A DNA stretch of 64,000 nucleotides from Yponomeuta sedellus (taxonomy: Eukaryota; Arthropoda; Insecta; Lepidoptera; Yponomeutidae), in assembly GCA_934045075.1 (NCBI GenBank), contig OW203747.1, positions 6,654,357-6,718,356 on the forward strand, read 5' to 3'. Positions 53,541-64,000 of this stretch are shown here, piece by piece (within the stretch, counting starts at the first letter, position 1; each line of letters opens with the position of its first letter). A program made the translations under genes and the position numbers. The notes beneath the pieces are model-generated. The model searched no databases. It had not been told where the DNA came from and saw only the letters and a program-made list of their open reading frames with translations.

Positions 53541-56500
53541 CATTCTCCTTCTTCTTTTTCGTCGTTTCCTCATGGCTGAAGGACGTGACTAAGGGCAGAT
53601 TCCGCCACCAACTCTCTCCATTGGATTATATTACGCGCCAGATGTATGGCTGCTTGTAGGGTCCTTACCGAAGCTTTAGTTATTATATCTGACCAACGCG
53701 TTGGTGGTCGCCCTCTGCTTCATTTCCCGTTCGCTCGACCGGTGATGATAACATACTCCAGGTTATCTGGCCCGCGTCGGACGGTATGTCCGAAAAACTT
53801 CAGGATGCATTGGGTGCAGATTGTGGAGAGCCTCGTCTTTATCTGAAGTTCTTCTAGAATAAATACGTTTATGCGGCATTCGGTCCAAGATATACGGAGT
53901 ATTCTCCGCCAGCACCACATTTCAAACGCATCTATTCTTTTCAGAATACGGGCTTTTAATGTCCAGGTTTCCGAGACATACAGAAATATTGAGAAGATAA
54001 GGGTCCGCATTAGTTTTATCTTTGTCTTGCGGTTGATGCTTCTGTTTTTCCATATCTTCTCAAGTCTTTTCACTGCTGACATAGCCATCTGGGATCTTCT
54101 GTCTGACGCATTCTTGTTCGCAGTCTCCGTCATTGCTTATTTGCGAGCCTAAGTATACGAATTTGTGTACAACATCAAGGTCTCGCAGCTCGTTGGTTCG
54201 TTGCAAGGTGCCCGATTTATCAATAAACCTCAACTTGGTCTTACTTCTGTTGATATGAAGTCCGTATTCTTTACTTATACTATCCACTCTCGCTAGAAGC
54301 ACAGCCAGCTCTGATTCCGAGGCGCCTATGACGGTGGTGTCATCGGCAAAGCGAATGTTGTTCAGATGATGCCCACCTATCCGAATGCCCCCTCTAAATT
54401 ATCCAAAACCCTTCTCATTATATGTTCCCCGATCAGGTTGAACAGTTGGGGAGATATTATGCATCCTGGCGCACTCCTCGTTCTGCTTTAAAGCAATGCG
54501 AAAGACTGTTCTCAATTCGTACTTAAGATTGACCGTTGGAGTACAGTTGCTGCACAAGAAAGGTAAGGTGGTCCGGTATACCCATCTCCTTCATAACCCT
54601 GAACATGGCCTTCCAGCTGATACAGTCAAAGGCTTTTGCATAATCGATGAAACACAAGGCTATAGTGATGTTATGTTCCCTGCATTTTTCGATCAGCTGT
54701 CGAATGTTCAACATTTGTTCCCTCGTTACTCTTCCTTTTATAAATCCAGCCTGTTCCTTCGGTATTTGGCTATTGATGTAGGGTGCAAGCCGGTGGTTTA
54801 GGACGTGTAAGAGGATTTTTCACGCGTGAGAGATCATAGAGATGGTTCTGTCATTCTCACATTTACGGGTCTCTACCCGTTACCTACCTCTACCCTGTCT
54901 TGTGTATAGGCACTACGATTGATTCGGTCCAATTTGCTGGCCATTGACCCGTTCTCCAGACTTTTTGACACACGGTATGTACGATTGCTATGCCTTCACT
55001 TCCTATATTTCTTAGATTAGATCTTCCTAGATTTGCGCGGTTAGGCCATCGCTGCCACATGCCTTGTATTTCAGTGTGAGAAGTGCTGCCTCTAATTCCT
55101 CGAAGAGGATGTCTGGTTCCTTTTCCGAATAATGCATTTCCATAGTTCTTTCATCGCTGTTTTCGCCGTATAGCTGCCGACAGTAGCTCCTCTATCTTTC
55201 GAATACCTCATCTTTATCCAATAAGGGCGCCCCCTTTTCATTTTCAATGGTCCAGTGCTTTGGTTTAAATTCCTTTGCGAGCAGGTTTACCTTTTGTAAC
55301 ATATCTCGGGAGTGCGCACTTTCCAAACATTTTTCTATATCGGAGCATATACTGTCGATATAGGCCTCTCGATCTTTCCTGCAAAGTTTTTGGACAATGC
55401 TATGTAGCTCCGCATAGTGGCTTCGTTCTTCGGCTGATTTTAAGTCCTGTTCCTTTAAGGATTTCCTCTGCTTAGCCATTGTGTTTGTTGAGGGTACCTA
55501 TTTTTGACTTCTTCAGACGGATTTTAAACGAACTTAGCAGTCAGAAGCTAAGTTCACTGCCACAGTCTGCACCTGGCCTCGTCTTTGCTGCTGATATAGA
55601 TGAGCTCCATCTTTGGTTTACTAGAACGAAGTCAATTTGGTTCCTGTGAAGACCATTAGGTGACGTCCACGTTTAGAGTCGTCTTGGGTGTTATTGAAAC
55701 CAGGTGTTCATGACCGAAAGGTCTTTCTCCATGCAAAAGTCCAAAAGCATGTTGTTACGGTTGTTTCTGACTCCCAGTCCAAACCTACCGACAATCTTTC
55801 TGAGATGGTAATCATCCTCAGTTTTTCCTATTTTAGAATTGAAATCGCTAAGTATTAATAATGGCTCTTTCTTAGGAACATCTTGGACTGCTTTGTTTAG
55901 ATTTCCTCTTCACTGGATGCTGGTGCATAGATGGCGAGTAGGTTATGTATGGATGTATGTGATGAATGTATGGATGGATGTATGTGTGGGTATGGATGTG
56001 CTTCTAATCTGATTTTCAATATCCTGTCATTGATGGAATCGTATCCCATTACCTTGTCTTTGTGCGTTTTGTCGACGAGGTCGTGCGTCGACGTATCCGG
56101 ACACTATGGACAATTTTCCCGATGGAGTAGTGTAGTGTCCCGAGTCTTTTATATGCGTTTCACTTACAGCAAGAATATCCACATTATACCTGTTTATTTC
56201 CTTCTCCACGACTTCGGCTGTTCCTGGTTTGGAGAGACCACGAACGTTCCAAGTGGCTATGGTGAGAGCGTGGTGAATGTCCCGAATTTGTCTCTTTTTG
56301 TTACGGAGTAGAGTTTGATCAGCAGTAACCCAATTTCCGCAAGGGACTTGCTGTGTCACCTTGCGGCCGGTAGCATTTTTCACACCAGGTGACCCGGAAC
56401 TATCCTGGCGCCAGGCGTCAACCGGATGGTCCGACAAATCCTTACTATTGTTCATCCTGCTCATAGTTTTCTTGGGAGTATTAGTAGCGGTAGTATCTCA

Positions 56501-56706
56501 ATCCTTTTCGCTCCATCGTTTTCAGAGGTTATTTAGTACTCTAGGCCTGTGGGGCCTTCTGGCAAGCCAGTTGTCGGGTTATCATAACTGCCGCCCGATA
56601 CTCGGCGTTAATACTCGTTTAGCATTACCCGGGAGGCACGTGCAGGGTTTCAGAGGGCAATTCCTGCGGACGCGAGTATCATCACTATCTCCAAATAGTA
56701 TCTAAT
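53541..56706 (-). mobile_element. RTE-type LINE, nearly full length, inactivated
   Basis: A minus-strand element of about 3.2 kb. A 5' leader (56465-56706) is followed by an APE-type endonuclease (ATWNVRGLSKPG...VDILAVSETHIKDSGHYTTP about 56270-56120; SDFNSKIGKTEDDYH about 55860-55790). Then come a linker (KEFKPKHWTIENEKGAP), reverse transcriptase (ALCFIDYAKAFDCISWKAMF about 54650; active-site FADD at 54339-54350) and a C-terminus (AFEMWCWRRILRISWTECR about 53900; FGHTVRRGPDNLE; RPPTRWSDIITKA). It ends in a GAAGAAGGAG tail. There is no RNase H, as expected for RTE. The coding sequence is split by several frameshifts and stops, so it is not autonomous. It sits inside the TIR element. Confidence 0.8.
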
Positions 56707-56843
56707 GTAGGTTACTAATCTGGTACATAAAAACGATTATGATAACACTAACATCATCTAACGTATGCAGTTACTTTAGGTCTCATTTCATAAGAGAATC
56801 ATGTTGGTTGTGAATCTATTATTTTTAGGACGTGACGTTTAAT

Positions 56844-57200
56844 CCGCGTTACCGATTGCCCAGATAATTTCACATGTTGGATGTTCTTGTTTTCCTCTTG
56901 GCCTACAAATCTTGACGTGTGGAAGTACCATGTTACCTTTTTTTCAAACCACTTTTGGTGTCACAAAAGTCTGACATCCTCACCATGTTTTGACTAAGCA
57001 CTGTTTCTTGTGCTCCATTACCTTTTGTCACAATGGTGTGAAACGTCATATATCCCTCTTTACCTATTTTAGTTATTCAACAGCCATGTGACTCATGCCC
57101 TATTACCTCTTGGTATACGGAAATCAAATGTAGCTTAGTCTTCTATACTCTTCGATTTTTTATATGAAGATATGACTTATGCCGAATTACCTTATATAAA
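56844..57200 (+). repeat. Iterated taccctattacc-type motifs, right half
   Basis: ccatgttaccttttt (56928), tgctccattaccttttgtc (57012), ctcatgccctattacctctt (57090) and cttatgccgaattaccttat (57176). The right TIR itself reads cttatgccctatatcctttt. Confidence 0.55.
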
Positions 57201-57837
57201 AAATATGTTCGATTGAGTTAAGCGACATTCAACTACATAGAGCATCGTCGAATCAAATAAAATAAAATGTCAATTAATGCTCGTAAATTTTTCGAGCTTA
57301 GAGCTGTTTCCATCTTTACGTTATGACAATAAATAAAAAAGATATGATTTTTTTTCTGAAATTTTAAACTTTAAATGGCGCTCCTGGACATTTTGGTTTT
57401 TGTCGCTTATGCCCTATATCCTTTTAACCGTCGATTTACTTTCTTACTCTGCTGGCTCAGCGGCCCGAAGCGGGTCGTGGCCTCCAACACAAAATGTTGC
57501 CGACTCTATCCTATGCCAATCTGAGTCTTTTGCTTATCACCCGCCTGTAGCTCATGCAGGTACTTGACCAATTCGTTCTTCCAGCAATATCTCAAGCAGG
57601 CAACCGGTTTGGCTGCTTGGAAGTCCCAGAAATGCTGAAAATCAGTGTACTGGGTGCAAACACTCGGCCTATAGTACCGTGCTCAGTACTAGTACCTATG
57701 AACTGAACACGAGGCCTTTTTTCCGCTGCCTTTTCACTGCGCTTTCCCTACAGTGTACAACTACCTATCTGTAGCCTTGGAATTTGTTTGCGTTTTTTTC
57801 ACTTGTAGTTTCTCTTTTCTTCTGCTTTTGTTTTCTT

Positions 57838-58290
57838 CTTCAGGCTATATTATGTAGTCTACTGCTGGATATGGCCCTCCCCTAATGAGCGCCATAGCGC
57901 CCTGTCTTCAGCTTGCCGCATTCAGCATCTGCCTGCAGTTTTTCGCAGATCGTCATCCCACCTGGTCGGAGGGCGTCCTACTACTACGTTTTAAAAACCT
58001 ATTTAGAGGCTAAAAATACACTACGTTTGCCGAGTCGCGGTCTCCACTCAAGAACACGCTTACTCCAACGGTTGTCGGTTCTTCGCGAGATATGGCCAGC
58101 ACACTGCCACTTCAGCTCGCTAATTCTCTGAGCTAGTCGATAACTTTGGTTCTTTGTCGGATGCATTCGTTACGAATCCTATCCTTCAGAGAAACTATGA
58201 GTATAGCTCTCTCCATAGCTCGCTGAGCGACTTTGAACTGGTGGACCAGGCCTTTCGTGAGTGTCCGTGTCTCAGTCCGTAGGTCTTCGT
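57838..58290 (-). mobile_element. Family H LINE 3' end, interrupted
   Basis: Minus-strand remnant (SLKDRIRNECIRQRT, AGHISRRT, GRPP region, DDLRKT) with a C-like tail. A 30-base family A piece splits it at 57988. Confidence 0.75.
57980..58026 (-). mobile_element. Tiny family A insertion flanked by actacgtt
   Basis: actacgtt (57980-57987) and again at 58019-58026 enclose about 31 bases that are just the inverted-end block (cctatttagaggct). It looks like an insertion with an 8-bp duplication. Confidence 0.7.
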
Positions 58291-58465
58291 CTTCTCTGCT
58301 TTTGTTTTATAACTGCTTTGTTCTCGGTATTTTCATTTTCCTGTATCAATCAATCAATCGCCCGATTCTCACCCATCCTTTCTAAATGTCCGAGCAAGCG
58401 GAGTCGGTGGAATTTCGTACTATTCAAATTCCAAAGTAATTGATCCGCTGTGAACTACACAGCTG

Positions 58466-58530
58466 TTATACTATTTTTATTTTTAATGCACTAACCCGTG
58501 CTAAGAACAATTTTAAAAACCTATTATATC
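58466..58530 (-). mobile_element. Family A solo end block
   Basis: tactatttttatttttaatg, actaacccgtgctaag, acaattttaaaaacctat, then unrelated sequence. An isolated long terminal repeat. Confidence 0.65.
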
Positions 58531-58984
58531 TAAACCTACACAGCTGTTTTTATATCGTATGAGTTCTATTACAAACACTTATGTTTAAGGGTGTAATTTT
58601 GATAAAAGTGGGATTTACCACGACTGCAAAGTTAAAAAGACCTCAAATAAAGTCTTGAAACTAGATCCTCTTATTTTGCAATAGCTAGTACCCGAAGCGC
58701 TTTATCTATCCGGAAATAGATACAATGTTTATTTATCACCAGACTCGGAGCCCAACAACATTGTAGATGTATGACTCCTAAGTCATAGGTGAAGACAGAA
58801 GTACCACTTGTGACACGTGAACCGTTGATCAAGTATAACGGGACTACGAGGAATAGTTATCAATCGTGGACCCGTTAACACGACAAAATAATGGGATCAC
58901 AAGAAAACACCCAAATGTTCTATCGTAAGCATTGAATTTTATTAAAATTCAAGGTCGTAAGTAAAGGGATGTAAAGGCGTTAGT
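58531..58984. other. No gene recognised
   Basis: Nothing identified. Confidence 0.4.
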
Positions 58985-59166
58985 TCGTTATCAACCTTTG
59001 TAATTTCACTGCTGGGGCACGGGTCTCTTCCTGCATCGCAGGAAGGTTAGGCCATACTCCACCACGGTAGCCAAGTCCGGGTAGGTGGAGGATTGTAAGC
59101 CACTGTCAATGCCAGCCAGCACCAACGGATTAACGTGCCTTGCGAAGCTTGGAAGCGCTCGGAAAA
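58985..59166 (-). mobile_element. Family B SINE with deletion
   Basis: Tail and body to ttggaagcgctcgg, with the middle lost. It ends where the tetranucleotide array begins. Confidence 0.7.
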
Positions 59167-59570
59167 ATGAATTAATGAATCAATGAATGAATGAATTAAT
59201 GAATTAATGAATAAATGAATTAATGAATTAATGAATTAATGAATTAATGAATTAATGAATTAATTAATGAATTAATGAATCAATGAATTAATGAATCAAT
59301 GAATTAATGAATCAAGGAATCAAGGAATCAATGAATTAATTAATCAATGAATCAATGAATCAATGAATAAATGAATTTATGAATTAATGAATCTATAAAT
59401 CAATGAATCAATGAATCAATGAATCAAATAATTAATTAATTAATTAATTAGTTAATGAATTAATTAATTAATGAATTATTGAATTAATGAATTAACGAAT
59501 AAATTATTAATGATTAATGAATTAATGAACTAATGATTTAGTGAATTAATGAATTAAGAATTAATGAAAA
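59167..59570. repeat. (ATGAATTA)n-like array, about 400 bp
   Basis: Degenerate repeats of atgaatta, atgaatca and atgaatga. Starts exactly at aaaaatga of the broken B SINE. Confidence 0.9.
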
Positions 59571-60104
59571 TTCTTTAGTGCACTAAAACAAATTTGCACA
59601 AAGGCGAGCTTAATACTAGATAGTATTTTCTTCCAGCTAACCCCCGATGATGCGGACAGTGGAAGTGCCAGTAAACAATGCAATATAGGAGTGATTTATT
59701 ACATATACCTACTAGTATGAGAGTCGAGAGTCGCGCCATTTTGCTGTCAGTCGCTTCCTCAAACAAGATTGCGCGACTCGGTTGCGCGCAATTCGAGTCA
59801 TGACACTAGAGCAGATTGGGTATTCTTGACTGTTTCATATCCATGCTCAGTTTCGCCTGGATGCCAATGCATTAATAATAAGCCTGACCCGAATACCTAT
59901 GTTGGTACTTAGCACCGTTGTTTCATGCAAATAATTGGTCTATACTCGACCGACTACACGGTTCCTGGAATAAGGGACACGTGTTTCGTGTTCCGAGAAC
60001 GTTAAGACACCAGAAGCCATTCCAGAGACATAATTATGGTTTTACCGTTTACAAAAGCTAGGAATGCAGCGTATAACGTCCTACTTAGACACACTAGAAG
60101 CCAT

Positions 60105-60776
60105 TCATCGTCAGGCTATACTAGTCCACTGCTGGACATAGCCCTCCCCTAAAGAGCGCCACTTTGACGCTATATCTAAAGCCAGAGTAATGGAATACCT
60201 TCTGTCTAATTAAGTAATTTTGCTGTAAGTAGTCATTCATTTCTCTTTGCATATATATTTGTAGGTATATAGCCTTTTCTTGTTCATATAACACACTTGT
60301 TATAAGACACTATTTATGTATGTATATGTAGATATGTATTTAGAGTATTTAAGTATGATTTATGTAAGTTTATTATTAGGTACGTATAATAAGGTACGTA
60401 CTTTTGTCTATTAACATTCGTATTTGCACCGGCTACCCGTATCTATTTCTCCTCGGCAAATTCTCCAATTCTGGAAGAAATTGCTTTTAACAATAAGGCC
60501 GCCAATTGTATTTTATCTTCTGTATCTGCCGTTTCTGTCACAATTTTTCTGGTATACAATAAAGAATATTCTTATCTTATCTTGAGCTATTATAGAGGGT
60601 AATGCCCATAATCCCCGCGCTGGGCATGAGGGTTGGGAATCGCAGTTCGGTAGAATTGTACTGCGGGGGGCGCTGCTGCCCACCCCCCGGTTTGTGTCTC
60701 TTCGTCGCCTTTTACGACACCCGCGGGAAGAACTGGGTTGGTGCTATTCTCTAGGCCGACACCACACAGCAAGAAG
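60105..60776 (-). mobile_element. Family C SINE split by a J LINE end
   Basis: Tail at 60105-60173 and head/body at 60586-60776. Flanked by tagaagccattc (60093-60104 and 60787-60798), a likely 12-bp target-site duplication with about 10 extra bases at the head side. Confidence 0.75.
60174..60585 (+). mobile_element. Family J LINE 3' end, nested
   Basis: Ends acaataaagaatattcttat with a (CTTAT)n tail. gctat at 60169-60173 and 60586-60590 is a possible duplication. Confidence 0.6.
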
Positions 60777-61081
60777 CCAAGAAGCATAGAAGCCATTCCA
60801 GAGACATAATTATGGTTTTACCGTTTAAAAAAGCTAGTAGTGCAGCCTATATACATCCTACTGTACCACAGTAATCTGTAACGTCACTGGTCATCGAGGT
60901 GCAGACACATATTTAATGAGTAAAATCCTTTGTTAATCCCATGAGTTTAATAAGGTGATAATTGTGTTCGCGTTCCATTTACTTTATCAGCTTTGAAACG
61001 TTCATTATCAGCGTTAATTTAAACGTTTTGATTTCAGTCTTAATTAAACCAAATAGGACGCATTAAAGATTACCATACCTG

Positions 61082-61327
61082 CTGTGTGGTGTCGACCTAG
61101 AGAATAGCACCCACCCAATTCTTCCCGCGGGTGTCGTAAAAGGCGACTAAGGGACACAAACCGGGAGGTGGGCAGCAGCGCCCCCTGCAGTACAATTCCA
61201 CAGAACTGCGATCCCCAACCCGCATGCCCAGCGTGGGTATTGTGGGCATTAACTCCTATGATAGCACAACGTGGCGCTCTCTAGGAGAGGGCTATGTCCA
61301 GCAGTGGACTAGTATAGCCTGACGACG
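61082..61327 (+). mobile_element. Family C SINE, full length
   Basis: From gtgtggtgtcgacctagag to gtccagcagtggactagtat and agcctgacgacg. Confidence 0.8.
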
Positions 61328-61706
61328 AAAGATTACCATAGCATGTACCTTCTTTAAATTGACAGAACTACCCTCTCACCCCGCTACAACATTGTCGAAC
61401 ATGTTTCGAACTTTACCCCCAACTTTTCGTGCAGCGCAATAAGTCTTATAGAAATCGTGCGTTCGGAGAAGTCAGCCCTATCAAAATTTTAAAGCCGCCA
61501 ACGTCAATAGCACTCCGAAACATCCTACTCGGGAAATATCGGCGAAATTCAATTAGGCGGGCTTTCGCCGATGTCCGGAGCTGCATTATCCGGCCGTTTT
61601 TACGTCTAGGTGTTTTGTCGACGTGTGAGAAACTTGATCATTTCAAACCGGTGATAGCTAGTGGTAGATTGTATAGGAAGACTACGAGTATTTATGAATA
61701 TTGGTG

Positions 61707-61835
61707 GTGTACTATTTTTATTTTTAATGCACTAACCCGTGCTAAGGACAAATTTAAAAACCTATTTAGAGGCTAAAAATTTCACCTCTCTTTCAATTTC
61801 ACTCTGGCTATCCGTGCCAGCGCTCTCTCTATATT
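61707..61835 (-). mobile_element. Family A, left end and truncated core
   Basis: tactatttttatttttaatg, actaacccgtgctaaggac, cctatttagaggct, then a core that has lost box B. Confidence 0.7.
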
Positions 61836-62191
61836 GATGGTGTGTTTTATTTTTATGCTCACCGGACAAAGAAGATTTGTCGAGAGGTGGGCTCTGCGTC
61901 CACCTGTCGGGCGATTGTGTAGCTATAATTAATTTACTAAATTGCACAAAGTTACTGCTGATACCAATTCGTCATTTATAAATAGGATTATAACAGCTCG
62001 CCGAATGTAGAACCGTTGTCGAGAGGTCGGCTCTGCGTCCACCTACCGGGGGATAGCGTAGCTGATTTACTTTATTAAATTGCACATAGTTATAGTTGAC
62101 ATTAATTCGTTATATAGAAATACAGGTAACAATAGAGCGGTTACACTTAAATAACAAAAAACCTTAACGTGAATTCACCCAGCAAAATATC

Positions 62192-62192
<1 letters not shown>

Positions 62193-62222
<30 letters not shown>

Positions 62223-62242
62223 GGTGTGTGTGTGTGTGTGTT
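62193..62242. repeat. (GT)n microsatellite
   Basis: About 22 GT units with small interruptions. Confidence 0.9.
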
Positions 62243-62257
62243 TGTGTGATATCACTC

Positions 62258-62350
62258 TTTTATATGTCCCGACTGCTGGAGCATACGTTACCTACATCGC
62301 AGGAAGATTAGGCCATTCTTCACCATGGAACCAAGTCCAGGTTTTTGTTT
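62258..62350 (-). mobile_element. Family B SINE 3' fragment, diverged
   Basis: tatgtcccgactgctggagc through catcgcaggaagattaggcc. Confidence 0.6.
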
Positions 62351-63130
62351 TGAAACGCAGCGGGGTTTTTTTTTTAAACGTAGCTTAATGGATTGGTGGT
62401 AATATCGATTTAGGTATCAACCGTTATAAAAAATTGTTAAAAAGTTCGTGTAAAAACCAAACCTATTTTGTTTTATTGGAGTTAACTTGATTTTTTGAGA
62501 CCATAAAACCTTTTTATTTTTAATAAATTTCATATGATCAAAATACATTGTAACTTCCACACTGGTAGTTTTTTTTTTATTTGGTAGAGGTTACTGCCAC
62601 TATTTATTTTGTGGCAACCTTTTAGTCATTTTATTTAATAAAAAATTTAATTATTACATGTCATTAGAAAATATTAAAACAAGAAATGAAACTAAATGTT
62701 AAAATAATGGTGTCGTATACAAATTTAGCATTAGAAATATAATTGTACGATTAAAATTTAAAATTGCGCTAAAATGCCTGTCAATGGGTAATATTAATTA
62801 AAGTGTTATAAAATTGCATTTAATATAGTCTTATTCTAATGGGTTTTATTTCCTTTTTTTTATCAGATTCCTTGTATTTCTTTTTTTTTAATAAACCTTC
62901 TTTTAGTTTTTTATTTATTTATATATACATGTATGTACTTCTTTTTCTTTTCTTTTTTTCTTTTTTTTTTTTTCTTTAAACCCATTTACAATTTCACTTA
63001 TTTATGACACGAATATTTATGATACAATTAAAAATAATAATTAAAAATAAAAAGTTAAAATAAAATTAGCAAATAGTATTAAAATTTTAAAATGGTATTT
63101 ACAAAATATATTATAACAGAATTATCTTGT
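62351..63130. other. AT-rich stretch without a gene
   Basis: Very AT-rich with T-runs at 62860-62985. It may be the 3' flank or 3' UTR of the R1-like LINE, but I see no coding. Confidence 0.4.
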
Positions 63131-63133
63131 TTT

Positions 63134-63189
63134 CCCCGGCGCCTTATCTCTGTCTACTCCGACGAGTAGTCACAAGCAAGGCGCCGGGG
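63134..63189. repeat. GC-rich stem-loop in an AT-rich flank
   Basis: ccccggcgcctt (63134-63145) is inverted at 63178-63189, and ctactc/gagtag form an inner stem at 63154-63169. It lies just 3' of the R1-like coding end and may be a retrotransposon RNA structure. Confidence 0.75.
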
Positions 63190-63287
63190 TACAGAATATA
63201 ACTAGTTAAAATTAAAATTATTATAAAATGTTAACTGCTCCTCGCTCGACCGAACAAAAATAATTTAATAAAGGAGTAAGGCTTGGG

Positions 63288-64000
63288 CTAAAACCGGCCC
63301 CACTTCGCCCTCGCGGCCGCGCGCGTCACCCCCAGGGCGAAGGCAAGGAAGGTCTCTCGACTCTTGGAGTCTGCCATAAAGGCGGCGAACGCCTCGCACC
63401 TCACCGCTCTTCCCAGGCGTATCTCGCAATCGGCCCTAGCAGCTCCAAAACGGGGACACTCCTCCAGCAGGTGCTCCAGCGTTTCGGGAGTCTCGTCATC
63501 ACAGATGCAGGACGGACTCCCCGCGAGCTTGAACCTGTGGAGGTACGCTCGAAAGCCGCCGTGCCCCGTAAGGAGCTGCGCCTTGGCATTGCACATAGTG
63601 AATTTGCCAAGGACTTTGTGGGCCGATGCGACGTCCGGGAAGAACAGCGAGGTGACGCGGCCTGTGGCAGACTCGCCGTAGCGGGTCTGCCACTGTTTCC
63701 CGTCTCACCTGCAGTTTTGCGTGTGAGACGGGATACAGGTCGTAGGCTGCCGCGTCTTTGCGAGACAACGCCGCCCTCTTGGCCAACTCATCCGCGCGTT
63801 CGTTGCCGGGGATCCCAACGTGGGCCTTGATCCAGTAGAACCGGATCAGGCCCCCGTTTTCCTGGATGTGCGCCAGCTGGCCGTGAATCTTCACGGCCAG
63901 CGGGTGTGTGGGCGAGGTACTCCTGAGCAACTCCAGAGCAGATCTGGAGTCGCTCAGAACACTCGCCCTGATGGGAGCGGGACCCCCGGCAACGAGGTCG
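63288..64000 (-). mobile_element. R1-like LINE, 3' end of the ORF2 equivalent, runs off the window
   Basis: The minus strand enters the window inside an RNase H domain (ASVLSDSRSALELL with the catalytic Asp; IRFYWIKAHVGIPGNERADE at about 63770-63830). After a frameshift near 63695 it continues as LFFPDVASAHKVLGKFTMCN, then TGHGGFRAYLHRF and a zinc-knuckle-like C-I-C-x12-H-x4-C segment, and stops at 63288. RNase H followed by this Cys/His knuckle is the order of R1/TRAS-type elements. GC content is far above that of the surroundings. The frameshift makes this copy defective unless it is a sequencing error. Confidence 0.8.

Larger units (their letters stand above)
52600..57434. mobile_element. 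Candidate DNA transposon with 33-bp perfect TIRs, interrupted by LINEs
   Basis: The 33 bases at 52600-52632 (tcgacggttaaaaggatata...) are exactly inverted at 57402-57434. The 4 bases attt flank the inner 32-bp repeat on both sides. Without the LINE block (about 53325-56706) the element is about 1.45 kb. Motifs like ttatgccctattacc recur through both halves. I find no transposase. Class unknown. Confidence 0.65.
60013..60860. repeat. ~70-bp direct repeat flanking a C/J insertion complex
   Basis: gaagccattccagagacata with attatggttttaccgttta and aaaagctag occurs at 60013-60080 and again at 60789-60855. A family C SINE split by a J element lies between. Confidence 0.7.

Noticed and set aside
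53871..54152. Plus-strand frames across 53.6-56.7 kb
   Set aside because: They are antisense shadows of the RTE LINE coding sequence on the minus strand.
1..64000. CRISPR array, prokaryotic operon or viral genome
   Set aside because: The tandem repeats are SINE-derived or microsatellite; no cas genes, ribosome binding sites or viral proteins are seen.

Overview
This is a stretch of insect, almost certainly lepidopteran (moth or butterfly), nuclear DNA. The basis is the only convincing host protein, a secreted ommochrome-binding-protein-like gene (known to me only from Lepidoptera), together with tRNA-headed SINEs, 5'-truncated non-LTR retrotransposon ends and MITEs typical of such genomes. 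There are no bacterial operons, no CRISPR array and no true rRNA or tRNA genes. The pol III promoter-like sequences all lie inside repeats. Family assignments are from reading alone; no database was searched.

Layout. 1-7.5 kb: repeat mosaic (an AT-rich perfect palindrome, a 5S-rRNA-derived SINE, LINE 3' ends, nested SINE/LINE insertions). 7.5-8.8 kb: the host gene on the minus strand, with a SINE inserted exactly at its stop codon. 8.9-17.5 kb: more SINEs, LINE tails, MITEs, a 67-bp minisatellite and a (CATA)n block. 17.5-19.1 kb: a tandem array of about 310-bp units, each carrying a tRNA-like core. 19.1-37 kb: MITEs, many 5S-SINE copies, an R1-like LINE tail and a hAT-like element nested in 5S-SINE copies. 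37-52 kb: a pair of 226-bp TA-flanked MITEs, a very long (CATA)n tract that is the tail of a LINE, a THAP-like exon between inverted repeats, and several long hairpins. 52.6-57.4 kb: a candidate DNA transposon with 33-bp perfect terminal inverted repeats and iterated internal motifs, carrying a near full-length RTE-type LINE (minus strand). 57.8-64 kb: further LINE/SINE debris, a tetranucleotide-like array, and the 3' end of an R1-like LINE running off the right edge.

Family letters used below. A = tRNA-like core between terminal inverted repeats. B = 5S-rRNA-derived SINE. C = about 250-bp SINE sharing its 3' tail with LINE family H. D and E = two tRNA-headed SINEs. F = CR1/Jockey-like LINE 3' end. 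G = LINE with a (TATG)n tail. H = RTE-like LINE with a GAAGAAGAA-type tail. I = about 320-bp element with a CA-rich 5' end. J = LINE 3' end containing ggttgtctggaagagatc. The relations C/H, A/satellite and G/microsatellite can be seen inside this one window and are its main biological content.
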